DNA of 36,869 bases, from assembly GCA_002686595.1 (NCBI GenBank), contig NYXZ01000069.1:1-36869 (forward strand), given 5' to 3'. The notes under the pieces were generated by a model. It made no database searches. It had not been told where the DNA came from and was given only the letters and a program-made list of their open reading frames with translations. This document shows, piece after piece, positions 1-8,233 of the stretch. The DNA comes from Planctomycetota bacterium (GTDB taxonomy: Bacteria > Planctomycetota > UBA1135 > GCA-002686595). The position numbers and the translations under genes were made by a program. Within the stretch, counting starts at the first letter, position 1; the number at the start of each line of letters is the position of its first letter.

Positions 1-2514
1 CGCGAGGTTGGCAAGTTGGAGGACAACCGTGAATCCTTCGCGAAGCTGCTCAGGGTTCTCGCTGATCTAGGCGAGAGGCCGGATGACAAAAAGGCGAGCG
101 TTGACGAGGGACGGCATGTCCTGTCCCGCTGGCTGAGCGCGCCTGTTGGAGGCCACCTTGGCATGGATCCGGTCGCGAGCCGGGGCGCGGCGCCGCCCCT
201 CACGCGCTTCATCCTGCCCTTGGGCATTGCCGGAGGATTGCTCGGCGTCCTGCTCTGGTATTTGGGCAGTGCTTTCTGGCAACTGCCGCTGGGCCTGGCT
301 GCGGGCCTGATTGTCGCCGCCCTGCTCAAAGGCAGGAGGGCAGCACAGGACCCCACCTCGGCCAGCCAAGGCAATCCCCGCGCGGATCAAGAGCGTGCTT
401 ACCCATCAGATTTGGCCGCGCCTGACGCTTGGGATGAAGCAGCGGTAATGAGTCGCCTGCGGGAACTGGAAGAGACCGGCGCGCAGTGGGCTGATTGGAA
501 TGAAATGGAGCGCGAGCGGAAGGTTGTGAAAAACGAACTCGCTGAGCTTGATGACAAACACCAGGCCGCCGCTCTGCGTCTTCAGACTCTCTGCGCGACC
601 CTCGGCCTGGATCTGGAACTACCGGCGACGGAGCAGTACCTGTTCGCCAAGCGGCTGGATCGGCTGGCGCGGAAGGAACTCGACCAACAGCAGCTGCTCG
701 GTGAAATGGAGAGCTGCAGCGCACGCCTGCAACAGTTCATGGCGCACATCAACTCAGACCTGGCGGCCCTGGATGAAGAGGAACTGGCCGATCCGGTTGA
801 GGTGCTTCCCGCCCTGAGTAGTTTGCGCCAGCGCAGTACGGACCTTGTCAATGCGCGCAAACAGGGAGCTGTTGCCCGCGCGGACTTGGCAGCGCTGGAC
901 GAACAAGCGGCCAACCTCGAACAGAAGCTCGCCCAGCTCTACGCCGCAGCCGGCCTGGAACCCGGACAATACTCGGACCTCTCAGCCCTGGTGGAACAGG
1001 TCGAACACTACAAGGACACCGTCGAAACCCGCAAAGCCCTGACACGGACAATTAGCGAGACAGCCAAGTCATTGCCGGAAGAAGGGTCCGAGCAACTCCT
1101 GGCCCTGGGCTCCAGCGAACTCGAAGACGAGCTGGAGCTGGCCCAAGCCGCCCAGGAAAAACACACCGCCTGCGAAGGTGAGATTCACGAGATAGAGGCT
1201 GAGGTGGCCCATGCGAAGAGGCACTCCACCATGCGCGACGCCCTGGCCCGGCGTCAGCGGGCGGTTGAAGACCTGTCCAGTGATTATGACGATGCGCTGG
1301 ACGGGCTGGCGGGACGCATGCTGCTGGAGAGGGCCTTGGCGCACCACGAACGGGACCAGGCTCCCCCGGTTTTGCAGCGGGCCCGCAAGCTCTTCGGTCG
1401 CTTCACCGACCACGCCTATGAGCTGCGCGTCCCGGCCGCGGGCAGCGGCAGCTTCACCGCCTATCAAGTGAACACCAAACAGGTGCGCAGGCCGGCGGAG
1501 CTCTCCACTGGTACACGCGCCCAGTTGTTCATCGCCGCCCGCCTGGCCTTCACGGAAGTGGTGCACGAAGGCCAGCAACTGCCCATCGTGCTGGATGAAG
1601 CCCTGGACCATTCCGACCCAACCCGTTTCGCCTCCATCGTGGCCAGCCTGGGAGAGCTCTCCCAACCCAAGGCGGAAGGGAGCCGTCCTCGCCAGTTGAT
1701 CTACCTGACCAGCGATCCCCAGGACGCACAACGCATCGAGCTGGCCTTGGAATTCGCCGGTTACGCCGCGCCCCACCACATCGACCTCGGCGAGCTGCGC
1801 GACATGGCACAAGAGACACTGTCCATGGCGGAGTTCATCCCTCCAAAGGGCAGCCCGCCGCCCCCACCTGGAAAGCTGGATGCTGCCGAGTACGGCGCCC
1901 TGCTGGGCGTTACGCCCCTGGCACCGGCGAACGGCGCCCAGGCCCAGCACCTATTTCATTTGCTCGCCGATGATCTGAATGTCCTGCATGAGTTGCTGAG
2001 CGCCCGTATCGAAACCGTCGGCGAATGTCGGGCGGCCTTTGGCAACGACTCTGACTTCGCCGAGTCGATCGAAGGCCGCCTGCGCGAAGAGCCGACCATC
2101 ATTCAGCGCTGCGAGCTGTTGGACGAGTTCTGCAGCGCCTGGAACAGCGGGCGCGGACGGCCCATCACACGCGAGGTGCTGCTGGGCGTGGAAGGCTTGG
2201 CGGACAGTTGGCACGAAAAGCTTTGGCCCATGATCGAAGAGCTCAAGGGCGACGGGCGGGCCTTCATCTCCCGCCTGCGGGCCAAGAGCGACGAGCGCAG
2301 CAAGAACATCCGCGGCAATACCGTGGACGACATCGAATGCTCCCTCATGGACTCCGGTCATGTGAGCGACAGCCCCGTTCTCACGGACAACCAGGTCTGT
2401 CAACATGTGCAGGCATCGTCTGCGGCCGCCTGCCTGTCGGCGCCGCGCGTGGCGGCGTTGGCCAAGCGTTGGTGCGCTCAGGCTCAGCTGTTCCCGGCGG
2501 ACTCAGAGCGGTAG
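1..2514 (+). CDS. Membrane-anchored Rad50/YhaN-like coiled-coil ATPase, 5'-truncated
   Basis: The frame is open from the first base, so the start and presumably the Walker A P-loop lie upstream; the TTG at 16 need not be the start. Two adjacent hydrophobic segments (about 205-265 and 271-330) form a membrane hairpin. A long Glu/Ala/Leu-rich coiled coil follows (about 440-1350). An ABC-type signature (LSTGTRAQLF, from 1501) and a Walker B-like stretch (LPIVLDEALDHSD, from 1579) then close a Rad50/SMC-type head. A membrane segment inside a coiled-coil ATPase recalls Bacillus YhaN, which is paired with the SbcD-like nuclease YhaO; a partner could lie upstream but is not visible. After a Pro-rich linker (about 1845-1875) comes a helical C-terminal region of roughly 215 residues that I do not recognise. 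The last 31 bases overlap the convergent argH. The head assignment is fairly sure; the cellular role is inferred. Confidence 0.75.
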   Translation, partial: REVGKLEDNRESFAKLLRVLADLGERPDDKKASVDEGRHVLSRWLSAPVGGHLGMDPVASRGAAPPLTRFILPLGIAGGLLGVLLWYLGSAFWQLPLGLAAGLIVAALLKGRRAAQDPTSASQGNPRADQERAYPSDLAAPDAWDEAAVMSRLRELEETGAQWADWNEMERERKVVKNELAELDDKHQAAALRLQTLCATLGLDLELPATEQYLFAKRLDRLARKELDQQQLLGEMESCSARLQQFMAHINSDLAALDEEELADPVEVLPALSSLRQRSTDLVNARKQGAVARADLAALDEQAANLEQKLAQLYAAAGLEPGQYSDLSALVEQVEHYKDTVETRKALTRTISETAKSLPEEGSEQLLALGSSELEDELELAQAAQEKHTACEGEIHEIEAEVAHAKRHSTMRDALARRQRAVEDLSSDYDDALDGLAGRMLLERALAHHERDQAPPVLQRARKLFGRFTDHAYELRVPAAGSGSFTAYQVNTKQVRRPAELSTGTRAQLFIAARLAFTEVVHEGQQLPIVLDEALDHSDPTRFASIVASLGELSQPKAEGSRPRQLIYLTSDPQDAQRIELALEFAGYAAPHHIDLGELRDMAQETLSMAEFIPPKGSPPPPPGKLDAAEYGALLGVTPLAPANGAQAQHLFHLLADDLNVLHELLSARIETVGECRAAFGNDSDFAESIEGRLREEPTIIQRCELLDEFCSAWNSGRGRPITREVLLGVEGLADSWHEKLWPMIEELKGDGRAFISRLRAKSDERSKNIRGNTVDDIECSLMDSGHVSDSPVLTDNQVCQHVQASSAAACLSAPRVAALAKRWCAQAQLFPADSER

Positions 2515-3746
2515 GCGTCGCGAAAGGCCTCGCCAGCGGAAGCCCGTTCCAAGGCGCGGGCCGTGGCCTGCAACTTTGGATCCGCGGCGCTTTGCTCAAG
2601 CGCTTCACCATTCAGGGTGAGGCCAGTCACCAACCGCGCACACAGGGGCAGGGCCATGAGCAACCGTTCATGGGCACGGAAAAGGGGCGGCTTGATGAGT
2701 TGGAAATCGCGGTGATAGCCACTGGGCAAGTCGCGCAGCACATCTAGGAGGGCCGCTCGCTCGGAGATCACATTGCGCGCCGCGCCCCGCAGCAGTTCGA
2801 CGAGATCCGGGTTGCGTTTCTGCGGCATCAACGAGCTGCCCGTGGTGAGTTCCTGCGGCAGTTGAAAGAAGCCGAACTCCTCGCTCGTGAAGAGCCACAG
2901 ATCCGCGGCGAGCTTGCCGAGATCCAAGGCCAAGCCTTCGAGTAGTGTCAGATAGGCCAACTCCGCCCGCCCTCGCTGGTGTTGCACCAAGGTCACCGGT
3001 TCCGTCGGTCCATCGAAGCCCAGGGCCTCTGCAACTGTCTCGCGCGCCAGGGCCAAGGGCACGCCGAAACCGGACCCGCTGCCCATGGGACAGGTGGAAC
3101 GGCGGCGGGCGCTGGCGGACAACTCCTGGGCAGCGCCGAGGAAGGCCGCGCCGTGGGCCGCTGCCCAATCCGACACGGTGGATGGCATGGCGCGCCGCAA
3201 ATGTGTGTAGCCCGGCAGGGGCGTCTTGCCGGCGGCGGCGCCGAAGGCACAACAGGCGTGGGCCAAACCCTCTACCTGGGCAGCCATTTCGCGGGCCGCC
3301 GCACGCAACCAGAGCAACATGTCCAGGGCCACCTGCTCGTTGCGCGAACGCCCGGTGTGCAGGCGTTTGCCCGCTTCGCCAATGCGTTCCACCAAGCGCC
3401 GCTCCACCGCCGAGTGCACATCTTCGTCTTCCGGCCCCAGGTCCCAGAGGCCGCCGCGCCAATCATCCAACAGGCCGTTCAGCCCGCCCTGGATGGCCGC
3501 CAGGTCCTCCGCTTCGATCAGGCCGACGGCAGCCAGGCCAGCCGCATGGGCCAATGAGCCGCGTATATCGTGCTCCACCAAGCGCCGGTCCATCTGCCAA
3601 TCATCGCCGATGGTGAAGGCCATCATCTGACTGTCGATGGGCTCGCCGCGATCCCAGATCGGCGCGTGGTGCTCAACCCCGGCGGTGACCTGGGGCTCCG
3701 CCGAGTGGGAAGTTGAAGCGGGCTGGAGGGGCGTCGATTGCGTCAT
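2484..3746 (-). CDS. argH: Argininosuccinate lyase
   Basis: Catalyses the last arginine step, argininosuccinate to arginine plus fumarate, in the cytoplasm. The fumarase/aspartase superfamily signature GSSLMPQKRNPD lies at about 2805-2840. The HTGRSRNEQ substrate-binding motif and the catalytic-His segment PGYTHLRRAMPS are both present. At about 420 residues it is shorter than the E. coli enzyme, and its LPSGYHRDFQL segment resembles, from memory, the Bacteroidetes form. The start is taken at the ATG whose bases overlap the TGA of the upstream argE-like gene (ATGA at 3746-3743); an ATG 12 codons further upstream exists but would give a longer overlap. It is the last gene of the coupled arginine operon. 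Its 3' end overlaps the convergent ATPase gene by 31 bases. Confidence 0.95.
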   Translation of the reverse strand: MTQSTPLQPASTSHSAEPQVTAGVEHHAPIWDRGEPIDSQMMAFTIGDDWQMDRRLVEHDIRGSLAHAAGLAAVGLIEAEDLAAIQGGLNGLLDDWRGGLWDLGPEDEDVHSAVERRLVERIGEAGKRLHTGRSRNEQVALDMLLWLRAAAREMAAQVEGLAHACCAFGAAAGKTPLPGYTHLRRAMPSTVSDWAAAHGAAFLGAAQELSASARRRSTCPMGSGSGFGVPLALARETVAEALGFDGPTEPVTLVQHQRGRAELAYLTLLEGLALDLGKLAADLWLFTSEEFGFFQLPQELTTGSSLMPQKRNPDLVELLRGAARNVISERAALLDVLRDLPSGYHRDFQLIKPPLFRAHERLLMALPLCARLVTGLTLNGEALEQSAADPKLQATARALERASAGEAFRDAYRSESAGNS

Positions 3747-4978
3747 GGGATTGCTACCTCTGGCGTGAGGGAATGCAGGCAAGCCGGAATGGCTCGCGTA
3801 TAGAAAGCTGTGCCCGCCTGAAGCTCGGCGGCAGTGATGTACTCGTCAGGCGCATGGGAGCGTTCGCTGATACCCGGCCCGCACTTGATGGCGGGAATAT
3901 CCGGTATGAGAGCCATGTCGCTCATGGTGGCGGAGCCGACAGCGCTGGCGCCATTGCCCGCGGCGGTGTCGCGCATGGCACGATTGGCGCCGGGGGCGCT
4001 ATTGGCGCTATTGACGCCGGGGGCGCCGGGAAAACGATTGGCATCGGAAGCGCCGGGAGCACTAACGGCGGCGACGGCTTCCAGAGCCGCCAGCACGAGC
4101 GGGTGGTCCTCCGCGGTCTCCACCGCCACCAGACGGTCGCTCTTGATGGTGATGTGCGCCGCCGGCAACCAAGTGCGCAGGACCTGGACGCATTCCAGGG
4201 CGTCGTGGGGCGGAGCCAAGCGCGCGTCCAGGAGCAACCGCGCGCGATCGGGGACGCGATTGTGGGCCGCGCCGCTGGTGAAGGCGGCGGGCACGATTGT
4301 GCTCGGGCCCAGCAAGGCGTGCTCACCCTCCAGCACCAGGACCGGCGGCAGCCCCGCCACTTCCCGGGCGGCTGCCAACAGGGCGTTGTCATGTTCCACG
4401 CTCAAGGCCCGGGCCGCGTGACAGCTCTTGCCCTTCCATTCCGCCACCAGCACCGCCAACCCGGCTTGGGCGCGTACGACCTCCAGGCCCGTGGGTTCGC
4501 CGCAGATGGCGCCGTCCGGTTGTGAACCGCGTTCCGCCAAGCGTGCCAGGACCTCCGCCATGCCGGAGTTGTTGGTCTCCTCCTCGGCGCACAAGGCCAA
4601 GTGAACCGTGCCGGCAAGGGGCTGGCCCAATGATAGCTGGGCCACCTGTTCAAGGGCACACAACATGGCCACCGCCGCGGCTCCCGCATCGTTGGCACCC
4701 AGCCCCACCAGGCGGCCGTCGTTCCAGTGCCCCCCGTGGGGATCGCAACTCCATCCCTCGCCGGCGGCCACCGTGTCCAAATGGCTATGGCAAAGGAGCG
4801 TCGGACCCTCGCCCGTGCCGATGGTGATGAGGAGCGAGTTCCCCACCCGTTCCAGTTGCCAAGGGCACGCGGCGAGTTCCCGCTCCAGCCATTGGGCCAG
4901 GGCATCTTCCCGGCCAGAGAGACTCGGCCGCCGCACGAACTCGCCGAGCAGTGCCTGTCCATCGAGGCGCGACTTCAC
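3743..4978 (-). CDS. argE: M20-family N-acyl-ornithine/N-acyl-citrulline deacylase
   Basis: Zinc-dependent M20 amidohydrolase that removes the N-acyl group from an arginine precursor. Metal and catalytic motifs are visible: HSHLDTV (about 4780-4800), GLGANDAG, CAEEETNNSG with the Glu-Glu pair, and a C-terminal GPGISERSHAPDEY. The start is a GTG overlapping the argB stop (GTGA at 4978-4975). The substrate could be N-acetylornithine (classical pathway) or N-acetyl/N-succinyl-citrulline (Xanthomonas/Bacteroidetes-type pathway). The missing carbamoyltransferase prevents a decision, but the company of Bacteroidetes-like ArgG and ArgH favours the citrulline route. Unusually, a low-complexity segment rich in Ala, Pro, Gly, Asn and Ser, encoded by 9-base repeats (3983-4054), interrupts the protein before the conserved MSDMALIPDIPAIKCGPG region. 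Confidence 0.85.
   Translation of the reverse strand: MKSRLDGQALLGEFVRRPSLSGREDALAQWLERELAACPWQLERVGNSLLITIGTGEGPTLLCHSHLDTVAAGEGWSCDPHGGHWNDGRLVGLGANDAGAAAVAMLCALEQVAQLSLGQPLAGTVHLALCAEEETNNSGMAEVLARLAERGSQPDGAICGEPTGLEVVRAQAGLAVLVAEWKGKSCHAARALSVEHDNALLAAAREVAGLPPVLVLEGEHALLGPSTIVPAAFTSGAAHNRVPDRARLLLDARLAPPHDALECVQVLRTWLPAAHITIKSDRLVAVETAEDHPLVLAALEAVAAVSAPGASDANRFPGAPGVNSANSAPGANRAMRDTAAGNGASAVGSATMSDMALIPDIPAIKCGPGISERSHAPDEYITAAELQAGTAFYTRAIPACLHSLTPEVAIP
3983..4054 (-). repeat. In-frame 9-base degenerate tandem repeat in argE-like gene
   Basis: On the + strand eight consecutive 9-base units can be aligned: ATTGGCGCC, GGGGGCGCT, ATTGGCGCT, ATTGACGCC, GGGGGCGCC, GGGAAAACG, ATTGGCATC, GGAAGCGCC. 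Read on the coding strand they encode Ala/Pro/Gly/Asn/Ser-rich triplets. They lie between conserved blocks of the M20 enzyme, so they probably form a flexible loop. Confidence 0.7.
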
Positions 4979-5913
4979 GGGCCCACCTCCAGCCGTGCTG
5001 GCCGTGCCGGATGTGCCGGCTGTGCTGGCTGTGCTGGGCTCGCCTGGTGCTCCAGGGTCACCAAAGTGCCCGAACCATGGGCCGTGTAAAGCTCCACGAG
5101 CAAACCATCCTCGCGCCGTCCATCGATCAGATGCACGCGCTCCACGCCCGCTGCCAGGGCCCGCTCCACGGCCCCGGCCTTGACTGCCATGCCCCCGGAC
5201 AACACACCGACCGCTGCATAACCGTTCAGCTCATCCAAAGTCATGGCACCGATGGCGGAGTTGCTGTCCGCCGGGTCCGCGAGAATCCCCGTGGTGTCCG
5301 TGGCCAAGATGAGCTTACGCGCCCCGAGGGCCACGGCCACCTCCGCCGCCACCGTGTCGGCGTTGACATTCAGACCTTCTCCCGCCGTCGCGGCGCTCTC
5401 CTGTACCGGCGGCGCCAAGACAACGATGCCGGACCGCTCCAGCGCTCCTTCGATGGCGACGCTATCGACACCGCACACATCCCCCACCAGGCCGAAGTCA
5501 ACAACGCCCTCCCCGGTCATGACCGGCGCGCGGCGCACGGCCTTTACACAACCCGTGGCCACCGCGTCCAAACGACTTGCCGAGGCACCGGCCTCCACCA
5601 ACGCCGCCACCAACTGCTCGCCCAGTTCCAACGCGCAGTCCTTGAGCGCCCCCAGGGCGACGGGTGTCGTCACGCGCCGCCCGTCGACCTTGCGCGGCGT
5701 CTCACCGGCGGCGGCTTGCCGGGCGCTGACCTGGGGTCCGCCACCGTGGACCAGCAGCACCCGGGAACCCAGGGCCTGGACCACGGCCACCTGCTGCGCC
5801 AGGGCCCGCAGTCGGCGCGGGCGAGCCAGGCAGGCGCCACCGACTTTCAGGACAAAGGTGCATCCGGCGTGTTGGCGGACAAAAACGGAAGAGCGGATCA
5901 GATCGAGTGTCAT
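4975..5913 (-). CDS. argB: N-acetylglutamate (N-acylglutamate) kinase
   Basis: Amino-acid-kinase family enzyme phosphorylating the gamma-carboxylate of N-acylglutamate, the second step of the pathway. Visible family blocks are LKVGG near the N terminus, VLLVHGGGPQ (glycine-rich loop), NVNADTVAAEVAVALGA, LATDTTGILAD and GGMAVK, followed by the HLIDGR and GSGTLV C-terminal segments. The length of 312 residues is normal for ArgB. The start is the ATG overlapping the argD stop (ATGA at 5913-5910); an ATG 12 codons upstream is less likely. The C terminus is extended by a Pro/Ala-rich tail made by five 9-base repeats (4992-5036), just before the GTG of the next gene. Whether acetyl- or succinyl-glutamate is used cannot be read from the sequence. 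Confidence 0.94.
   Translation of the reverse strand: MTLDLIRSSVFVRQHAGCTFVLKVGGACLARPRRLRALAQQVAVVQALGSRVLLVHGGGPQVSARQAAAGETPRKVDGRRVTTPVALGALKDCALELGEQLVAALVEAGASASRLDAVATGCVKAVRRAPVMTGEGVVDFGLVGDVCGVDSVAIEGALERSGIVVLAPPVQESAATAGEGLNVNADTVAAEVAVALGARKLILATDTTGILADPADSNSAIGAMTLDELNGYAAVGVLSGGMAVKAGAVERALAAGVERVHLIDGRREDGLLVELYTAHGSGTLVTLEHQASPAQPAQPAHPARPARLEVGP
4992..5036 (-). repeat. 9-base tandem repeat encoding the ArgB C-terminal tail
   Basis: Five consecutive 9-base units on the + strand: GCCGTGCTG, GCCGTGCCG, GATGTGCCG, GCTGTGCTG, GCTGTGCTG. On the coding strand they encode repeated Pro-Ala-Gln/His/Arg triplets beyond the conserved end of the kinase domain. Confidence 0.75.
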
Positions 5914-7091
5914 GGTGTGCTCCCGCAGAGGCTGGCCGCCGGTTTCCACAGATCGGCGAGCAGCTCGATGACGGATGCCACCGCTTGTGGCGCGCAGGTC
6001 AAGGAAGGCGAGAGGCGCAGGATCTGTGGATCGTTACAAGTGCCCACGAGGATGTCGTGTTCGAGCAGAGCGTCCCGGGCAGCGCTGGCGCTGAGGCCCG
6101 GCGCCAACTCCAGGCCGAGCAACAAACCGGCGCCGCGCACGGTGCGCACGGGCCCCTGTGGCTGGGCGGCCAGGGCGGCGCGCAGGGCTGCTTCACAGGC
6201 GCGGGCATTTGCCGGGAGTTCGCCGGATGACACCCGTTCCCACACGACACGGGCCGCCGCCAGGGCCAGGGGTCCGCCGCCGAAGGTCGAACCAACCAGG
6301 CCGCTGGGGATCTTCTCGGACAGCGCCGCGGTGACGAAGGTCAATCCGATGGGGAAGCCGCCGGCGGCACCCTTGGCCGTGGTGAAGATGTCCGGCGTCA
6401 CGCCGAAGTGAGTGCTGGCCCAGGAGCTGCCCAGGCGGCCGCTGCCGGTTTGTACCTCGTCGAAGATCAGTCGGGCGCCGACACGATCACAGGCGGCGCG
6501 CAGACTCGCCAACCAACAGTCCGGCGGTTCCACGACTCCGGCCAGGGATTGGATGGGCTCAATGATGACAGCGGCGGTATCGGCGGGAATGGCCAGACTG
6601 CCCCAATCCAGGCGTGTCACGGGGAAAGGCGTTTGCGGGAAGCCGCTGGGCGGCCCATCGGAAACGGCGGCGGCGGCGGCGGTGCGCCCGTGGAAGGCGC
6701 CCTTGAAACACACCACGCGCCGGCGGTCATCTGTGGCGGAGGCTGCGGCGGCCGAGGCCAGGGCCAGTTTGAGGGCGTTTTCGTTGGCTTCCGCCCCGCT
6801 GTTGGAACAGAACAGATGCCAGTCCCCGGGCGGCAAGCTCGGGGCCACGGCCTCCATGAAGCTCGCGCGGGTTGATGTCTCGATCAGGTTCGTTGTGAAT
6901 GAAAGGGTCTGCCACTGCTGGGCCAAGGCGGCGCCCAGTTGTGCTTCACCGGCGCCGAGGGTGTTGACGCAGTGGCCGCCGTAGAGATCGAGTACGCGCC
7001 GCCCATCGGCCAGCAGAAGATAGGAACCCTGGGCGCCGACGACGGGCAAATCTAGCCGCTTGTAGGCCGGGTATTCGGAGAGGTCATTCAT
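5910..7091 (-). CDS. argD: Acetylornithine (N-acylornithine) aminotransferase
   Basis: Class III PLP-dependent aminotransferase converting N-acylglutamate semialdehyde to N-acylornithine. The fold is clear from LDLYGGHCVNTLGAG near the N terminus, the phosphate-binding CSNSGAEANENALKLA, the EPIQSLAGVVEPP segment, the PLP-pyridine aspartate in LIFDEVQTGSGRLG, and the Schiff-base lysine in TTAKGAAGGFPIG. The length of 393 residues is standard. The start is the ATG at 7091 whose A is the last base of the argC stop (TGATG), which gives the N terminus MNDLSEYPAYKRLDL; an upstream in-frame extension would lie inside argC. EPIQS replaces the common EPIQG. A short Ala run (ASAAAASATDD) lies before the conserved VVCFKGAFHGRT. 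Confidence 0.94.
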   Translation of the reverse strand: MNDLSEYPAYKRLDLPVVGAQGSYLLLADGRRVLDLYGGHCVNTLGAGEAQLGAALAQQWQTLSFTTNLIETSTRASFMEAVAPSLPPGDWHLFCSNSGAEANENALKLALASAAAASATDDRRRVVCFKGAFHGRTAAAAAVSDGPPSGFPQTPFPVTRLDWGSLAIPADTAAVIIEPIQSLAGVVEPPDCWLASLRAACDRVGARLIFDEVQTGSGRLGSSWASTHFGVTPDIFTTAKGAAGGFPIGLTFVTAALSEKIPSGLVGSTFGGGPLALAAARVVWERVSSGELPANARACEAALRAALAAQPQGPVRTVRGAGLLLGLELAPGLSASAARDALLEHDILVGTCNDPQILRLSPSLTCAPQAVASVIELLADLWKPAASLCGSTP

Positions 7092-8233
7092 CAGGCGATT
7101 CCCATTCCACTGAGGGGCAGGCCGGCGGTCTCGGGCCAGCCGGCGGCGATGTTGAGGGCCTGGAGCGCCTGCCCCGAACCGCCCTTGAGCGTGTTGTCCA
7201 TGGCGAGCAGCACGAGGGCGCAATCGGCGCGCAGGTTGACCGCCAACTCGGCCCGGTTGGAGCCGAGCACATGGCGCAGTTCCGGCGCGCCGCTGTCGCG
7301 CACGCTGACAAAGGGCGCGTCCTCGAAGGCCGCGTGGAACTCCGCACGCAGCTCATCGACGCGCGTTGTACCGGCCAGGGGCAGCACGGCGGTCAGGTAG
7401 ATGCCGCGCACGAATGGACCGGAGTGCGGTTGAAAGATGACCGCTGGCGGAGTCGTGGCTTTCGAGCCTGTGGCTCGTGAGTCCGTGACTCCTGAGTCCG
7501 TGACTCCCGGGCTCGCGCAGGCCTGAAGCAACTCCAGCTCATGGCGGTGGCCGTCGAGGGCGTAGGCGCACAGGTTGCCATTGCGGTGCGGATGGTGGGT
7601 GCTGGCCTTGGCTTTGACGCCGCTGCCCGATGAACCGGTCACGGCGTTCAGCACCCAACTTCCCTGTGGCGCCAATAGCCCGGCGCGCCAGAGGGGCAGG
7701 CAGGCCAGTTGAAGGGCCGTGGCGAAACAGCCCGGCGCGGCGATGCGCCGGCAACCGACCAGGGCCTGGCGTGCGAACTCCACCAATCCGTAGCTGAAAG
7801 CTGCCAAGCCAGGGCTGTCCCCGTGCGGAGTGCCGTAGGCCACTTCCCAGGCCGCCGCATCTCGGATGCGATAATCGGCGGAGAGATCCACCAGCCACAA
7901 GCGCTCGGCCAGGGGCCCGAGGCGTTCGCGGATGGCGCGCCAGGTTCCGGCGCTCTCGCCGTGGGGCATTCCCAAAAAGAGCACGGCTTCGCCGAGTTCC
8001 AGATCCTGGGCCAGGGCTTCGATGCCTTGCTCGGGATTGGAGAGGGGCAGGTCGAGGGCCAGGTGCGGATGCAACTCGCTGATGGTTCGAACCGCAGGTG
8101 TGGGGCCGGAACGGGTAATGGCGCAGACCGGCAAGAGGTGCGGGTGCTCCGGCAGCAAGCGCAACAGCTCGCCGCAGAGCAATCCCCCGGCACCGTAGAT
8201 ATAGGTCGGCAGTTTCTGCATGCCCTCGGTCAT
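7091..8233 (-). CDS. argC: N-acetyl-gamma-glutamyl-phosphate reductase
   Basis: NADPH-dependent reductase giving N-acylglutamate semialdehyde, the third pathway step. The N-terminal nucleotide-binding loop GAGGLLCGELLRLLPEHP, the LVDLSADYRI block and the catalytic cysteine in RRIAAPGCFATALQL are all present, as is GSSGSG. The start is taken as the ATG overlapping the upstream gene's stop by one base (TGATG); a GTG one codon upstream (8236) is an alternative. The stop overlaps the argD start. About 380 residues is longer than many ArgC proteins (roughly 310-350). Part of the excess is a Thr/Asp/Ser/Gly-rich insertion coded by a 15-base repeat (7464-7508), just before the conserved FQPHSGPFVRGIY segment. 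Confidence 0.94.
   Translation of the reverse strand: MTEGMQKLPTYIYGAGGLLCGELLRLLPEHPHLLPVCAITRSGPTPAVRTISELHPHLALDLPLSNPEQGIEALAQDLELGEAVLFLGMPHGESAGTWRAIRERLGPLAERLWLVDLSADYRIRDAAAWEVAYGTPHGDSPGLAAFSYGLVEFARQALVGCRRIAAPGCFATALQLACLPLWRAGLLAPQGSWVLNAVTGSSGSGVKAKASTHHPHRNGNLCAYALDGHRHELELLQACASPGVTDSGVTDSRATGSKATTPPAVIFQPHSGPFVRGIYLTAVLPLAGTTRVDELRAEFHAAFEDAPFVSVRDSGAPELRHVLGSNRAELAVNLRADCALVLLAMDNTLKGGSGQALQALNIAAGWPETAGLPLSGMGIA
7464..7508 (-). repeat. 15-base tandem repeat with hairpin-forming units inside argC
   Basis: Three 15-base units on the + strand: GAGCCTGTGGCTCGT (degenerate), GAGTCCGTGACTCCT and GAGTCCGTGACTCCC. A shorter relic precedes them at about 7450-7463. Each full unit contains a perfect GAGTC-CGT-GACTC inverted repeat. 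The units encode a Thr-Asp-Ser-Gly-Val type repeat in the protein. Confidence 0.8.
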
